Part shown: positions 18,301 through 27,561 of the stretch, piece by piece
How the letters are laid out: the number at the start of each line of letters is the position of its first letter
Position numbering within the stretch: the stretch's first letter is position 1
The notes under the pieces: generated by a model
What the model was told of the DNA's origin: nothing
What the model saw: only the letters and a program-made list of their open reading frames with translations
Databases searched by the model: none
Position numbers and translations under genes: made by a program
Assembly (NCBI RefSeq): GCF_020252405.1
Contig: NZ_JADCDA010000036.1
Location: 1-64,000, forward strand
Direction: 5' to 3'
Source of the DNA: Aestuariivirga sp.
GTDB lineage: Bacteria > Pseudomonadota > Alphaproteobacteria > Rhizobiales > Aestuariivirgaceae
Length of the DNA stretch: 64,000 nt

Positions 18301-18878
18301 AAGCAGGGCCCCCGCTTGATGGCGAAGGGCGGGTCCAGCGGCTTGGGCCCCGAGGGCAAGGCCGAATAGATCAGCGTGAAGTTGCGCCGGTCGGGCAGCT
18401 TCAGCCAGTTGCCGGGCTGCGGGCGGCTGGCGGCGGCGACCGTGACGCTGCCGTCGGCCTCATGCACCGCGGTGTCGCTGTCCGCCGTGGTCTGCAGCGT
18501 GGCATCTTTGGCCGCCGCGGCGCGGGGTGCGGGCACCATGCCCGCCGGCTCGACGACGCCGAGGCTCCACCAGCGCGGCAGCGGGCCAGTGGACGCGATG
18601 AGGTAACTGCAGCCGCCGGTGAGCGGGCGGCCGTCGCTGTCGGTGTCCGCCGTGGCCTCGCCCAGCTGGCTGGGGGCGGGCGGCAGGCGGCCTTCGAGCA
18701 GATAGTGCGCGCGGACGTAAAAGGCGTTGGGGCCGGCCAGCGCGGCGGCACGGCTCTGCCACGGCATGCCCGGGTCTGGGGGCTCCAAGCCCGCCCGCTG
18801 GATCAGCGCGAAGGCGCTGGCGCACCCGGCGGCGACGCCGACTGCGACATAGATGGTGGACCAGATGAACCGCAGCAT
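18297..18878 (-). CDS. DUF1214 domain-containing membrane-anchored protein
   Basis: This 193-residue partner of the downstream DUF1254 gene has an N-terminal membrane segment (FIWSTIYVAVGVAAGCASAFAL). Motifs include GPNAFYVRAHYLLEGRLPP, GCSYLIASTGPLPRWWSLGVV and the closing PGNWLKLPDRRNFTLIYSALP, typical of DUF1214. The two proteins probably interact in the cell envelope, inferred from overlapping genes and from the fused form known elsewhere. Its start is 17 bases downstream of the penicillin-binding protein stop on the same strand. Confidence 0.75.
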   Translation of the reverse strand: MLRFIWSTIYVAVGVAAGCASAFALIQRAGLEPPDPGMPWQSRAAALAGPNAFYVRAHYLLEGRLPPAPSQLGEATADTDSDGRPLTGGCSYLIASTGPLPRWWSLGVVEPAGMVPAPRAAAAKDATLQTTADSDTAVHEADGSVTVAAASRPQPGNWLKLPDRRNFTLIYSALPSGPKPLDPPFAIKRGPCL

Positions 18879-18895
18879 GCCCGATCAGATCATGC

Positions 18896-21256
18896 TCAGA
18901 AGATGCTGTCGAAGAGAGTTTTTTTCTTTTTCTTCTTTTTCTGTTTCCTGGGCTCTTCGGGCATTGCCTGGACTGGACCCTCCGCGCCGCCGCCGAAAAT
19001 CTGGTCGATGAAGCTGCTCTTCCTTTTCGGGCCGGGGGAGTCATCGACATTGGCCTTGGGCAGCACGAGAGCCTCCTGCCTCTTCGGCGCCGCCTTCGCC
19101 GCGGCGACAACGGCGGGGTGCACCGGGGGCGTGGTCTCGAACAGGTCGAACATGCCGTTCAGCACGCCATTGACATCGCCCGTGCCGGCCGCGGCCTGCT
19201 GGGTGTCGGTGTCCGCCCCCTGCGCCTGGTCGGTTTCATCGCTCACTGCCTCGGGGGCCACGGGCTGCGGCGGCCCGGCGGCGGCCAGCGCATAGGACCC
19301 GTCATAGGGCACGCCGGCAAAACCCGCCGGCGTCAGCCCGCGCTCTGCCTCCATCATGATGCGCTTCCAGACCGGCGCGGGAAGGAGGCCGCCCGTCACT
19401 TCATTCATCGGCGTGAAGTCATCGTTGCCGAGCCAGACTCCCGCCACATTGTTGCCGGTGAAGCCGATGAACCAGGCGTCGCGATAGCCCTGGTTGGTGC
19501 CGGTCTTGCCGGCGGTGGGCTCGAAGGCCAGGTCGGCGCGCTTGCCCGTGCCCTGCTTCACCACGGCGTTGAGCATGGTGTTGAGCTCCGCCACCTTGTT
19601 CTCCGGGAAGACGCGCCTGGGCGCTGCGTCCGGGTCCTTGCCGCGTTCGTAGAGCACGTCTCCGTTGGAGCGGCGGATCTCGAGAACCGTATAGGGCCGG
19701 GCCGCCAGACCGCCGGAGGCGAAGGAAAGATAGCCGGATGTGAGGTCGATGAGCGACAGCGCGCTGGTGCCCAGCACCATGGACGCCAGGGTTTCGATTC
19801 CGCCCCTGATGCCGGCAAGATGCGCCGTCTCGATGATCGCGGGCCGGTCGATGTCCAGCATCAGCTTCACCGGCACGGAATTGTAGGAATGCGCGAGGGC
19901 ATCGAGCAGCGTGGTGCGGCCGGCATATTTTCCGGTGTAGTTGCGCGGCGCCCAGTTGCCCACCGACACCGGCCCGTCGATGATGGTGTCGGACGGCTTG
20001 TAGCCCTTGAGCAGGGCCGCCATGTAGACGAAGGGCTTGAAGGAGGAACCCGACTGGCGCAGCGCATCGGTGGCGCGGCTGAACTGGCTCGCCTCATAGT
20101 CGACGCCGCCGACGATGGCGCGCACCGCGCCATCCGGCGCCATCACCACCGCCGCTCCCTGCGTCACGCGATATTGCTCGCTGTTGGCCGCCACTTCCTC
20201 CTTGACAATGTTCTGGGCCGCCGTCTGGAGGGGCAGGTTGACAGTGGTCTTCACCTCGAGCACGAAATCGCCGGTGAGGCCCTTGGCGTCGATAACCGAC
20301 ATGGTGTCGCGATAGGCCTGGTCGAGGAACCAGTTGGGGCTGTCGGAAATCTTCTGCTCGATGGGCGTTGCAGGCTCGCGCCGCGCCTCGAGGAGTTCTC
20401 CCTGCGTGATGAAGCCCGCGTCCAGCATGCGGTAGAGCACCGTGTTGGCGCGGGCGCGGGCGAGCTCCAGGTTCTGGTGGGGCGCATATTTGGTGGGCGC
20501 CTTGAACAGGCCGGCCAGCATCGCCGCCTCGGGCAGCGTGACGTCGCGCACCGACTTGCCGAAATAGAACTGGGACGCCGCCTCGATGCCGTAGTTTCCG
20601 CCGCCGAGATAGGAGCGGTCGAGATAGAGCTTGAGGATTTCCTGCTTGGTGAGCCGCGCCTCCAGCCACAGCGACAGGAAGGCCTCGTGCACCTTGCGGC
20701 GGATGGTGCGCTCCGGGCTGAGGAACAGGTTCTTCGCCACCTGCTGGGTGAGCGAGGACCCGCCCTGCACCACGTTGTTGGCGCGCGCATTCTGCACGAT
20801 GGCGCGCAGGGTGCCGATCACATCGACGCCGAAATGCTCGAAGAAGCGGGCGTCCTCGGTGGCGAGAACGGCCTTGATCATGTGCGGCGGAATGTCGGTG
20901 AGCGGGATCGCGTCGTCCTGGCGGATGCCGCGGCGGCCGATGATCTCGCCATCCGCCGTGGTGAAGGTGACGGCATATTCGCGGCCGCGGTTCCACACGT
21001 CGCCCGTGCCGGAGAAAGGGGGCAGGGCATAGGCCAGCAGCAGGAAGCAGAAAACGACGCCGAAGGTGGCGCCGTCATCCAGCAGATCGATGAAAAGACG
21101 CTTCGGGCCCCGGAGGCGGAAGCGTTCGAGAAAATTCGCATAGGCCGAATGGGCGCGCCTGACAAAATCCCAGGTCTCGAATACGGCCGTGCTGACGGCG
21201 CCGTCGGCCCGCCAGAGCCGCCCCCACAGGGATTTATGCGATGGAATATTCGACAC
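18896..21256 (-). CDS. Class A penicillin-binding protein (PBP1a-like)
   Basis: This is a bifunctional peptidoglycan polymerase. A cytoplasmic N-terminus precedes one membrane helix (around residues 60-80, FGVVFCFLLLAYAL). The GT51 glycosyltransferase domain follows, with the catalytic block TEDARFFEHFGVD and GGSSLTQQVAKNLFL near residues 130-170. The transpeptidase has the SxxK serine in SGSSFKPFVYM (about 390) and KTGTNQGYRDAWFIG (about 580). The 786 residues end in an unusual lysine-rich tail, KKQKKKKKKKTLFDSIF, encoded by a slippage-prone A-rich tract. It diverges from ycgN. Confidence 0.95.
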   Translation of the reverse strand: MSNIPSHKSLWGRLWRADGAVSTAVFETWDFVRRAHSAYANFLERFRLRGPKRLFIDLLDDGATFGVVFCFLLLAYALPPFSGTGDVWNRGREYAVTFTTADGEIIGRRGIRQDDAIPLTDIPPHMIKAVLATEDARFFEHFGVDVIGTLRAIVQNARANNVVQGGSSLTQQVAKNLFLSPERTIRRKVHEAFLSLWLEARLTKQEILKLYLDRSYLGGGNYGIEAASQFYFGKSVRDVTLPEAAMLAGLFKAPTKYAPHQNLELARARANTVLYRMLDAGFITQGELLEARREPATPIEQKISDSPNWFLDQAYRDTMSVIDAKGLTGDFVLEVKTTVNLPLQTAAQNIVKEEVAANSEQYRVTQGAAVVMAPDGAVRAIVGGVDYEASQFSRATDALRQSGSSFKPFVYMAALLKGYKPSDTIIDGPVSVGNWAPRNYTGKYAGRTTLLDALAHSYNSVPVKLMLDIDRPAIIETAHLAGIRGGIETLASMVLGTSALSLIDLTSGYLSFASGGLAARPYTVLEIRRSNGDVLYERGKDPDAAPRRVFPENKVAELNTMLNAVVKQGTGKRADLAFEPTAGKTGTNQGYRDAWFIGFTGNNVAGVWLGNDDFTPMNEVTGGLLPAPVWKRIMMEAERGLTPAGFAGVPYDGSYALAAAGPPQPVAPEAVSDETDQAQGADTDTQQAAAGTGDVNGVLNGMFDLFETTPPVHPAVVAAAKAAPKRQEALVLPKANVDDSPGPKRKSSFIDQIFGGGAEGPVQAMPEEPRKQKKKKKKKTLFDSIF

Positions 21257-21396
21257 GCCTCAACCCCATCCCGAGCTCGCCGCCGCTTAAGCTGCGATTG
21301 TGACGAAAACGCGCCAGGCCCGAACGCCGCCAACCGGCCCTCCACCATGCCCGCACAAGGTTGACTTTTCGTTTGGATTGCATGCCATTGGGCGTC

Positions 21397-21864
21397 ATGA
21401 CCGAGCCCCGCCCCTTCTGGAAGATCAAGTCCCTCGCCGAAATGAGCCGCGGGGAGTGGGAACAGCTGTGCGACGGCTGCGGCCGCTGCTGCCTGAACAA
21501 GCTGGAGGACGAGGATACGGGCCGGTTCCTCTATACCCGCGCCGCCTGCAAGCTGCTCGATCTCGCCACCTGCCGCTGCACCGACTACCCCAACCGCCAG
21601 GCCAAGGTGCCCGATTGCGTGCAGCTGACGCCGGAGAATGTGGGCTCGCTCGGCTGGCTGCCCGCCACCTGCGCCTACCGCCTGCTGGACGAGGGAAAGC
21701 CGCTGCCGTGGTGGCACCCGCTGGTCTCCGGCACGCGGGAGACGGTGACCGAGGCGGGGATCGCCGTGGCTGGCGAAGCCTATTCGGAAGAGGGGATCGC
21801 GGTCGGGGAACTGGTGGACCACCTGTGGCGGCTGCCGAAGGCAAGGAGGCGGGTGGTGGGGTAG
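21397..21864 (+). CDS. ycgN: YcgN family cysteine-cluster protein (UPF0260)
   Basis: This 155-residue protein matches UPF0260: [33 protein letters not shown] opens the conserved region, with further cysteines in [10 protein letters not shown] and [11 protein letters not shown]. The cysteine pattern suggests metal or Fe-S binding, but the biochemical role is unknown. The start MTEPRPFWK was preferred as the family start; the track ORF begins twelve codons earlier. Confidence 0.9.
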   Translation: MTEPRPFWKIKSLAEMSRGEWEQLCDGCGRCCLNKLEDEDTGRFLYTRAACKLLDLATCRCTDYPNRQAKVPDCVQLTPENVGSLGWLPATCAYRLLDEGKPLPWWHPLVSGTRETVTEAGIAVAGEAYSEEGIAVGELVDHLWRLPKARRRVVG

Positions 21865-21884
21865 CCCCACGCCTTTCTCAAAGT

Positions 21885-21962
21885 CATCATCGCCGGGCGC
21901 GACCCGGCGATCCTTTTCGGGCGGCGGCAAAAGGATGCCCGGGACGGGCCCGGGCATGATGA
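21885..21962. repeat. Dispersed palindromic repeat, family B copy 2
   Basis: This copy is in the reverse orientation relative to positions 163-243: the ATCGCCGGGC...CCCGGCGAT arm comes first, then TCCTTTTCGGG, then ATGCCCGGGACGGGCCCGGGCAT. It separates the convergent ycgN and fdsD genes and could act as a bidirectional transcript end. Confidence 0.75.
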
Positions 21963-21984
21963 GTGTTTGGATGAGATTGCAGGA

Positions 21985-22212
21985 TCAGGCATTGACCGTC
22001 TTCGGTCGCCTGATCAAACCGGCGGCCTTGACGATCGTCGGGTCGAGGCCCTCGCCGCCCTTGTCGAGGTGGGCCACCAGCGCGGCGCGCATGTGGGGGT
22101 CCCAGAACTTGTTGATGTGCTCGGCGGCGTCCTTCACCGCCAGCTCGGGGCCGGAGCCGTTGAAGAAGGCGGCGATCTGGTTCGCCATCCGGAGCATGTC
22201 GTGCTGCTGCAT
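21985..22212 (-). CDS. fdsD: Formate dehydrogenase delta subunit
   Basis: This small 75-residue protein is found with soluble NAD-dependent molybdenum formate dehydrogenases. The start MQQHDMLRMANQIAAFF was chosen over the longer track ORF because it fits the family and leaves two bases after the fdhD stop. The sequence AAEHINKFWDPHMRAALVAHL is the conserved FdsD core. It is thought to help assembly or stability of the complex. It is the last gene of the operon. Confidence 0.92.
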   Translation of the reverse strand: MQQHDMLRMANQIAAFFNGSGPELAVKDAAEHINKFWDPHMRAALVAHLDKGGEGLDPTIVKAAGLIRRPKTVNA

Positions 22213-22214
22213 GT

Positions 22215-23069
22215 TCAGTCCCTCTCGAAGATCATGACGCCGCGGCTTGCGAGTGCGGCCAGTTTGAGCCGCGCCTGCCGCGCCAGCGACAGCGCAAGCG
22301 CGGTGGGCGCGGAGACGGTGGCGAGCGCGCCTATCCCCGCAAGGGCGCATTTCTGCACCAATTCGAAGCTGCAGCGGCTGGACATCAGCACGAAGCCCCG
22401 CGCGGGGTCAGCCTGCCCGCGGGCCAGCGCGCCGATCAGCTTGTCCAGCGCGGTGTGGCGGCCCACGTCCTCGCGGCTCAGGCGGATTTCTCCGTCCACG
22501 GAGCACCAGGCGGCGGCGTGCACCGTGCGGTTCACCCGGCTCATCGGCTGGTGGGCCGGCAGCTGCTCATAGGCGCGGGCCACCGCCTCTGGGCGGAGGT
22601 CCACGGCGGGAAGCGCTGAAGACGGCATGCGGACCGCGTCTCTCATGTCCTCGATGCCGCAGAGGCCGCAGCCGGTGCGGCCCTCGATGCCGCGCTTCGC
22701 CATGCGGGCGCGGTTGATCTTGTCCTCCGGCGCGCAAAGGTCGACCGCAAAGCCCTGCCCGGACGGGAGCACGAGGACGGCGGTGACATCGGAGGCCTTC
22801 GCGACGATCCCCTCGGCGATGGCGAAGCCCACCGCGAAGTCCTCGAAGTCGGCGGGCGTGCCCATCATCACGGCATAGTTCTGCGAATTGAACTGAATGG
22901 CGAGTGGCACTTCCTCCGGCACCTGCCAGACGGTTGCCTCGTCGCCCGCCAGCGTGTGGAGGATGCCGTGGGCGGGAACGGACGTGCGCGGCGCCACCCC
23001 CTCCCGCAAGGCGGAAGAGGACGCCCGCGCGGCGGGCCGGCGAGGGGACGTGAGCGGCGCGTTCATCAC
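22215..23069 (-). CDS. fdhD: Formate dehydrogenase accessory sulfurtransferase FdhD/FdsC
   Basis: FdhD/FdsC proteins bind the bis-MGD molybdenum cofactor and help transfer sulfur to it before insertion into FdsA. The 284-residue product has the paired cysteines in GRTGCGLCGIED (around residue 130), the early block DEATVWQVPEEVPLAIQFN and the C-terminal LSSRCSFELVQKCALAGI. The N-terminal 35 residues are non-conserved; a second methionine directly follows the first. The gene sits at the fdsC position of the fds operon, after a 76-base gap that contains two hairpins. Confidence 0.93.
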   Translation of the reverse strand: MMNAPLTSPRRPAARASSSALREGVAPRTSVPAHGILHTLAGDEATVWQVPEEVPLAIQFNSQNYAVMMGTPADFEDFAVGFAIAEGIVAKASDVTAVLVLPSGQGFAVDLCAPEDKINRARMAKRGIEGRTGCGLCGIEDMRDAVRMPSSALPAVDLRPEAVARAYEQLPAHQPMSRVNRTVHAAAWCSVDGEIRLSREDVGRHTALDKLIGALARGQADPARGFVLMSSRCSFELVQKCALAGIGALATVSAPTALALSLARQARLKLAALASRGVMIFERD

Positions 23070-23090
23070 TGCCCCTCACCTGATCCTTGC

Positions 23091-23127
23091 CGCGCAAGGA
23101 TCGTCCTCTCCCGCTCCGCGGGAGAGG
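23091..23127. other. Two hairpins between fdsA and fdhD
   Basis: GATCCTTG...CAAGGATC and, directly beside it, CCTCTCCCGC-TCC-GCGGGAGAGG can form stable stems in the fdsA-fdhD gap. They lack a T-tract on the coding strand, so attenuation or mRNA-end protection of the upstream structural genes is more likely than strong termination. Confidence 0.45.
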
Positions 23128-23145
23128 TTGTGGGAGGAAGCTTGC

Positions 23146-26025
23146 TCATTCTGCCGCGACCATGGGGGCAATGCGCTTGTTCTCTTCCTCGCGTTCTTCC
23201 CACTCCCTCCGCCAGCCGGAGGGCTGGTTGGAGAGGCTCACCTGAACGGCCGTCACCTTGTATTCGGGGCAGTTGGTGGCCCAGTCCGAATTCTCGGTGG
23301 TGATCACATTGGCGCCCGACACCGGGTGATGGAAGGTGGTGTAGACCACGCCCTGCGGCATGCGATCGGAAATCCGGGCGCGCAGCGTCGTGGCCCCGAC
23401 GCGGCTCGAGACCGACACCATGGCGCCGTCCTCGATGCCGCGCAGCTCGGCGTCATGCGGGTGGATGTCGAGCAGGTCTTCCGTGTGCCAGGCCACATTC
23501 GCGGTGCGCCGCGTCTGGGCGCCGACATTGTATTGCGACAGAATGCGCCCCGTGGTGAGGATCAGGGGGAAGGAGCGGCTGGTGCGCTCCTCCGTCGGAA
23601 CGAATTCGGTGACGACGAAACGTCCGGGCCCGCGCACGAAGCCGCCGATGTGCATCAGCGGCGTGCCCTCCGGCGCGCGATCGTTGCAGGGCCACTGGAT
23701 GGAACCCAGCAGGTCCAGCTTCTCGAAGGAGACGCCGGCGAAAGTGGGGGTGAGCGCGGCGATCTCGTCCATGATCTCGGAGGCGTCGTTGTAATGCATC
23801 GGATAGCCCATGGCGGTGGCGAGCTCGGCCACGGCCTGCCACTCGTGCTTGCCCTGCAGCGGCGCCTTGACCATCCGTACACGGTTGATCCGGCGCTCGG
23901 CATTGGTGAAGGTGCCGTCCTTCTCGAGGAAGGACGTGCCGGGCAGGAACACGTGGGCGAAGGCGGCGGTCTCGTTCAGGAACAGGTCCTGCACCACCAC
24001 GCACTCCATCGACTCCAGCGCGCGGTCGACGTGCCTGGTGTTCGGGTCCGACTGGGCGATATCCTCGCCCTGGACGAAAAGCCCCTTGTAGCTGCCCTCG
24101 ATGGCGGCATCGAACATGTTGGGAATGCGCAGGCCCGGTTCGCCGTCGAGCGCTGTCCGCCAGACGGTCTCGAACATCCGGCGCACCGTGTCGTCGCCGA
24201 CATGGCGGTAGCCCGAGAACTCGTGCGGGAAGGAGCCCATGTCGCAGGAGCCCTGCACATTGTTCTGCCCACGGAGCGGATTGACGCCCACCCCGTTGCG
24301 CCCGACATTGCCCGTGGCCATGGCGAGGTTGGCCATGCCCATGACCATGGTGGAGCCCTGGCTGTGCTCGGTGACGCCGAGGCCGTAATAGATCGCGCCA
24401 TTGCCGCCCGTGGCGAAGAGGCGGGCCGCGGCGCGGACTTCAGCGGCGGGAACGCCGGTGACCGGCTCCAGCGCCTCAGGCGAATTGCGCTCCTCGCGGA
24501 TGAAGGCTTCCCAGCGGGCGAACTCGGCCGCGTCGCAGCGCTCCCTGATGTAGTCCCGCTTCTCGAGACCCTCGGTCATGATCACATGCGCCAGCGCGTT
24601 GATGACCGCCACGTTCGTGCCGGGTCTCAGCTGCAGGTGATGCGCGGCCTTCACATGAGCCGTCTCGACCAGGTCAATCTTGCGCGGGTCGGCGACGATG
24701 AGTTTCGCGCCCGCCCGGATGCGCCGCTTCATGCGCGAGCCGAAGACGGGGTGCGCGTCCGTCGGGTTGGCGCCGATCAGGAGCAGCACGTCGGCCTCGT
24801 CGACCGACCTGAAGTCCTGCGTGCCGGCCGAGGTGCCGAAGGTGCGCGACAGGCCGTAGCCCGTGGGCGAGTGGCAAACGCGGGCGCAGGTGTCGACGTT
24901 GTTGTTCCTGAAGGCCGCGCGGATCATCTTCTGCACCGCGAAGACTTCCTCGTTGGTGCAGCGCGACGAGGTGATGCCGCCGATCGAGGTGCGGCCGTAT
25001 TTCTCCTGGATCGCCCTGAAGCGCGCCGCGGCATGGCCGATGGCCTCGTCCCAGGAGACTTCCCTCCACGGATCGGTGATCCGTTCACGGATCATCGGGC
25101 TGGTGATGCGGTCCTTGTGGGTGGTGTAGCCCCAGGCGAAACGGCCCTTGACGCAGGAGTGGCCCTCATTCGCCCCGCCGTCCTTGTAAGGCACCATGCG
25201 GACGACCTGGTCGCCCTTCATCTCGGCCTTGAAGGAGCAGCCCACGCCGCAATAGGCGCAGGTGGTGACGACGGAATGCTCCGGCTGGCCCATCCCGATC
25301 ACCGACTTCTCGGTGAGGGTGGCCGTCGGGCAGGCCTGCACGCAGGCGCCGCAGGAAACGCATTCGGAGTCGAGAAAGCCTTCGTCCATGCCGGCGGAGA
25401 CGTGGCTGTCGAAGCCGCGGCCGTCGATGGTGAGCGCGAAGGTGCCCTGAACCTCCTCGCAGGCCCTGACACAGCGCGAGCAGACGATGCACTTCGCCGG
25501 GTCGAAGGTGAAATAGGGGTTGGAGTCATCCTTGGGCTGCCAGCGGATGTTCCGCGAACCGTCGGCGCGATTCCTGAAGACGTGGTTGTCGCCTTCGTAA
25601 CCATAGCGCACCTCGCGCAGGCCCACGGCCCCGGCCATGTCCTGCAATTCGCAGTCGCCGTTCGCGGCGCAGGTGAGGCAGTCCAGCGGGTGGTCGGAGA
25701 TATAGAGCTCCATCACGCCCCTGCGCAGCCTGGCGAGACGATCCGTCTGTGTACGGACTTTAATGCACGGGGCGACGGGCGTGGTGCAGGAGGCGGGCGT
25801 GCCCTTGCGGCCCTCGATCTCGACAAGGCAGAGGCGGCAGGAACCGAAGGCGTCCAGCATGTCGGTGGCGCAGAGCTTCGGGACCTTGGTGCCGAGCTCC
25901 ATGGCGGCGCGCATGATCGAGGTGCCCTCGGGCACGGTGATCTGCTGGCCGTCGATCTCCAGCGTGACCATCTTCTCCGAGGCCGCTTGCGGAGTGCCGT
26001 AGTCGGTTTCCTTGATGAGGGTCAT
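23146..26025 (-). CDS. fdsA: NAD-dependent formate dehydrogenase alpha (catalytic) subunit
   Basis: This is the catalytic subunit oxidising formate to CO2 at a molybdenum bis-MGD centre. Domains in order: a ferredoxin-like [2Fe-2S] domain (CATDMLDAFGSCRLCLVEI), a His/Cys cluster site (DHPLDCLTCAANGDCELQ), two [4Fe-4S] motifs (CIVCSRCVRACEEV and CVSCGACVQACP), a further [4Fe-4S] site (CAYCGVGCSF), then the molybdopterin domains. The active-site ligand is cysteine (RVCHSPTGYG), not selenocysteine. At 959 residues it matches Cupriavidus/Rhodobacter FdsA. Electrons pass to FdsB and NAD. Confidence 0.96.
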   Translation of the reverse strand: MTLIKETDYGTPQAASEKMVTLEIDGQQITVPEGTSIMRAAMELGTKVPKLCATDMLDAFGSCRLCLVEIEGRKGTPASCTTPVAPCIKVRTQTDRLARLRRGVMELYISDHPLDCLTCAANGDCELQDMAGAVGLREVRYGYEGDNHVFRNRADGSRNIRWQPKDDSNPYFTFDPAKCIVCSRCVRACEEVQGTFALTIDGRGFDSHVSAGMDEGFLDSECVSCGACVQACPTATLTEKSVIGMGQPEHSVVTTCAYCGVGCSFKAEMKGDQVVRMVPYKDGGANEGHSCVKGRFAWGYTTHKDRITSPMIRERITDPWREVSWDEAIGHAAARFRAIQEKYGRTSIGGITSSRCTNEEVFAVQKMIRAAFRNNNVDTCARVCHSPTGYGLSRTFGTSAGTQDFRSVDEADVLLLIGANPTDAHPVFGSRMKRRIRAGAKLIVADPRKIDLVETAHVKAAHHLQLRPGTNVAVINALAHVIMTEGLEKRDYIRERCDAAEFARWEAFIREERNSPEALEPVTGVPAAEVRAAARLFATGGNGAIYYGLGVTEHSQGSTMVMGMANLAMATGNVGRNGVGVNPLRGQNNVQGSCDMGSFPHEFSGYRHVGDDTVRRMFETVWRTALDGEPGLRIPNMFDAAIEGSYKGLFVQGEDIAQSDPNTRHVDRALESMECVVVQDLFLNETAAFAHVFLPGTSFLEKDGTFTNAERRINRVRMVKAPLQGKHEWQAVAELATAMGYPMHYNDASEIMDEIAALTPTFAGVSFEKLDLLGSIQWPCNDRAPEGTPLMHIGGFVRGPGRFVVTEFVPTEERTSRSFPLILTTGRILSQYNVGAQTRRTANVAWHTEDLLDIHPHDAELRGIEDGAMVSVSSRVGATTLRARISDRMPQGVVYTTFHHPVSGANVITTENSDWATNCPEYKVTAVQVSLSNQPSGWRREWEEREEENKRIAPMVAAE

Positions 26026-26037
26026 CCGTGTGGCTCC

Positions 26038-27561
26038 TTATTCGGCGGCAAGCGCTGCCGGCTTGTCGAAATCTTCGGGGAAATGCCTGATGGCGCTCAT
26101 GACCGGCATGGGGGTCAGGCCCCCCATGGCGCAGAGCGAGCCGTCCGTCATGGTCTGGCAGAGGTCGGAGAGGAGTTCGAGGTTCGCGTCACGATCCTCG
26201 CCCGCCACGATCTTGTCGATCACCTCGACGCCGCGCGTCGAGCCGATTCGGCAGGGCGTGCATTTGCCGCAGGATTCAATCGCGCAGAATTCCATGGCGA
26301 AGCGCGCCTGGGCTGCCATGTCCACCGTCTCGTCGAACACCACGATGCCGCCGTGGCCGACCATGGCCCCCGCTGCGGCGAGGGTTTCGTAATCCATGGC
26401 CAAGTCGAGCTGCGAGGCCGGAACGTAGGCGCCGAGCGGGCCGCCGACCTGGATGGCGCGGATGGGCTTGCCCGTGAAGGTGCCGCCGCCGAAACCCTCG
26501 ACCAGCTCGCGCAGCGTGACGCCGAAGGCCTTCTCCACCAGGCCGCCCTGCCTGATATTGCCGGCAAGCTGGAAGGGCAGGGTGCCGCGCGAACGGCCCA
26601 TGCCGTAATTCATGTAGGCCGCGCCGCCCTGGGCGAGGATGAAGGGCACGGCGGCGAAGCTCAGCACGTTGTTGATGACGGTGGGCTTGCCGAACAGGCC
26701 CTCCAGCGCCGGGATCGGCGGCTTGGGGCGCACCGTGCCGCGCTTGCCCTCAAGCGATTCGAGCATGGCGGTCTCCTCGCCGCAGATATAGGAGCCCGCG
26801 CCGCGGCGGACCTCAAGATAAAAGCTTTTGTCCGTACCCTGAATATTGGCGCCGAGCCAGTTCGCGGCAATCGCGGCGCCGATCGCCTCCTTCATGATGG
26901 CGATGGCATCGGGGTATTCCGAGCGGATATAGATGAAGCCCTTCGTGGCGCCGACGGCGAGGGCGGCGATCGTCATGCCCTCGATGAGCATGAGGGGGTC
27001 GCCCTCCATCACCATGCGGTCGGCGAAGGTGCCTGAGTCGCCCTCGTCGGCGTTGCAGCAGACATATTTCTGGTCGGCCTGTGCATCGAGCACGGTCTTC
27101 CACTTGATGCCGGTGGGGAAGCCAGCACCGCCGCGGCCGCGCAAGCCTGACCCGGTGACTTCAGCGACGACGGCTGAACCTGCAAGGCCCAGCGCCTTGT
27201 TCAGGCCCTCGAAGCCGCCGTGGGCCACGTAATCCGGCACGGAGACCGGATCGGTGATGCCGCAGCGCGCAAAGGTGAGGCGCTCCTGATTCCTGAGATA
27301 GGGGTGGTCCTCGATCTTGCCGAGGCGCAGGCGGTGCGCGCCCGCGGTGGCGATGGGAAGCGAGGCCACGTCCTCGACGGTGACCGGGCCATAGGCGATG
27401 CGGCCGTCCCTGGTCTCGACCTCGACGAGGGGTTCGAGGAACAGCAGGCCGCGGGAGCCATTGCGGATCACCTGGTGGCCAGCGGCGGCAAGTGCCGCGG
27501 CCACTTCGTCGGCACCGACCGAGCGGGCGGCGGAATCACGGGGAACGAAGACCTTGCTCAT
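26038..27561 (-). CDS. fdsB: NAD-dependent formate dehydrogenase beta subunit
   Basis: This NuoF-like diaphorase subunit carries FMN, the NAD site and a [4Fe-4S] cluster. FMN/NAD binding is seen in GRGGAGFPTGIKWK and CNADEGDSGTFADRMVMEGDP, the cluster in CGKCTPCRIGSTRG. About 110 N-terminal residues form the extra domain usual in FdsB. The start MSKVFVPRD is chosen because its ATGA overlaps the fdsG stop; the track ORF has three more codons. It follows fdsG and precedes fdsA. Confidence 0.95.
   Translation of the reverse strand: MSKVFVPRDSAARSVGADEVAAALAAAGHQVIRNGSRGLLFLEPLVEVETRDGRIAYGPVTVEDVASLPIATAGAHRLRLGKIEDHPYLRNQERLTFARCGITDPVSVPDYVAHGGFEGLNKALGLAGSAVVAEVTGSGLRGRGGAGFPTGIKWKTVLDAQADQKYVCCNADEGDSGTFADRMVMEGDPLMLIEGMTIAALAVGATKGFIYIRSEYPDAIAIMKEAIGAAIAANWLGANIQGTDKSFYLEVRRGAGSYICGEETAMLESLEGKRGTVRPKPPIPALEGLFGKPTVINNVLSFAAVPFILAQGGAAYMNYGMGRSRGTLPFQLAGNIRQGGLVEKAFGVTLRELVEGFGGGTFTGKPIRAIQVGGPLGAYVPASQLDLAMDYETLAAAGAMVGHGGIVVFDETVDMAAQARFAMEFCAIESCGKCTPCRIGSTRGVEVIDKIVAGEDRDANLELLSDLCQTMTDGSLCAMGGLTPMPVMSAIRHFPEDFDKPAALAAE

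Noticed and set aside
24863-24900. Selenocysteine in the formate dehydrogenase active site
   Set aside because: The catalytic position reads RVCHSPTGYG with a normal cysteine codon and the frame contains no in-frame TGA.
22897-27036. 1379-residue plus-strand ORF opposite fdsA and fdsB
   Set aside because: It is antisense to two genes with complete cofactor motifs, has a composition typical of GC-rich reverse frames, and no family pattern. Similar long shadows opposite gltB, gcdH, gp15 and soxA were left out for the same reason.
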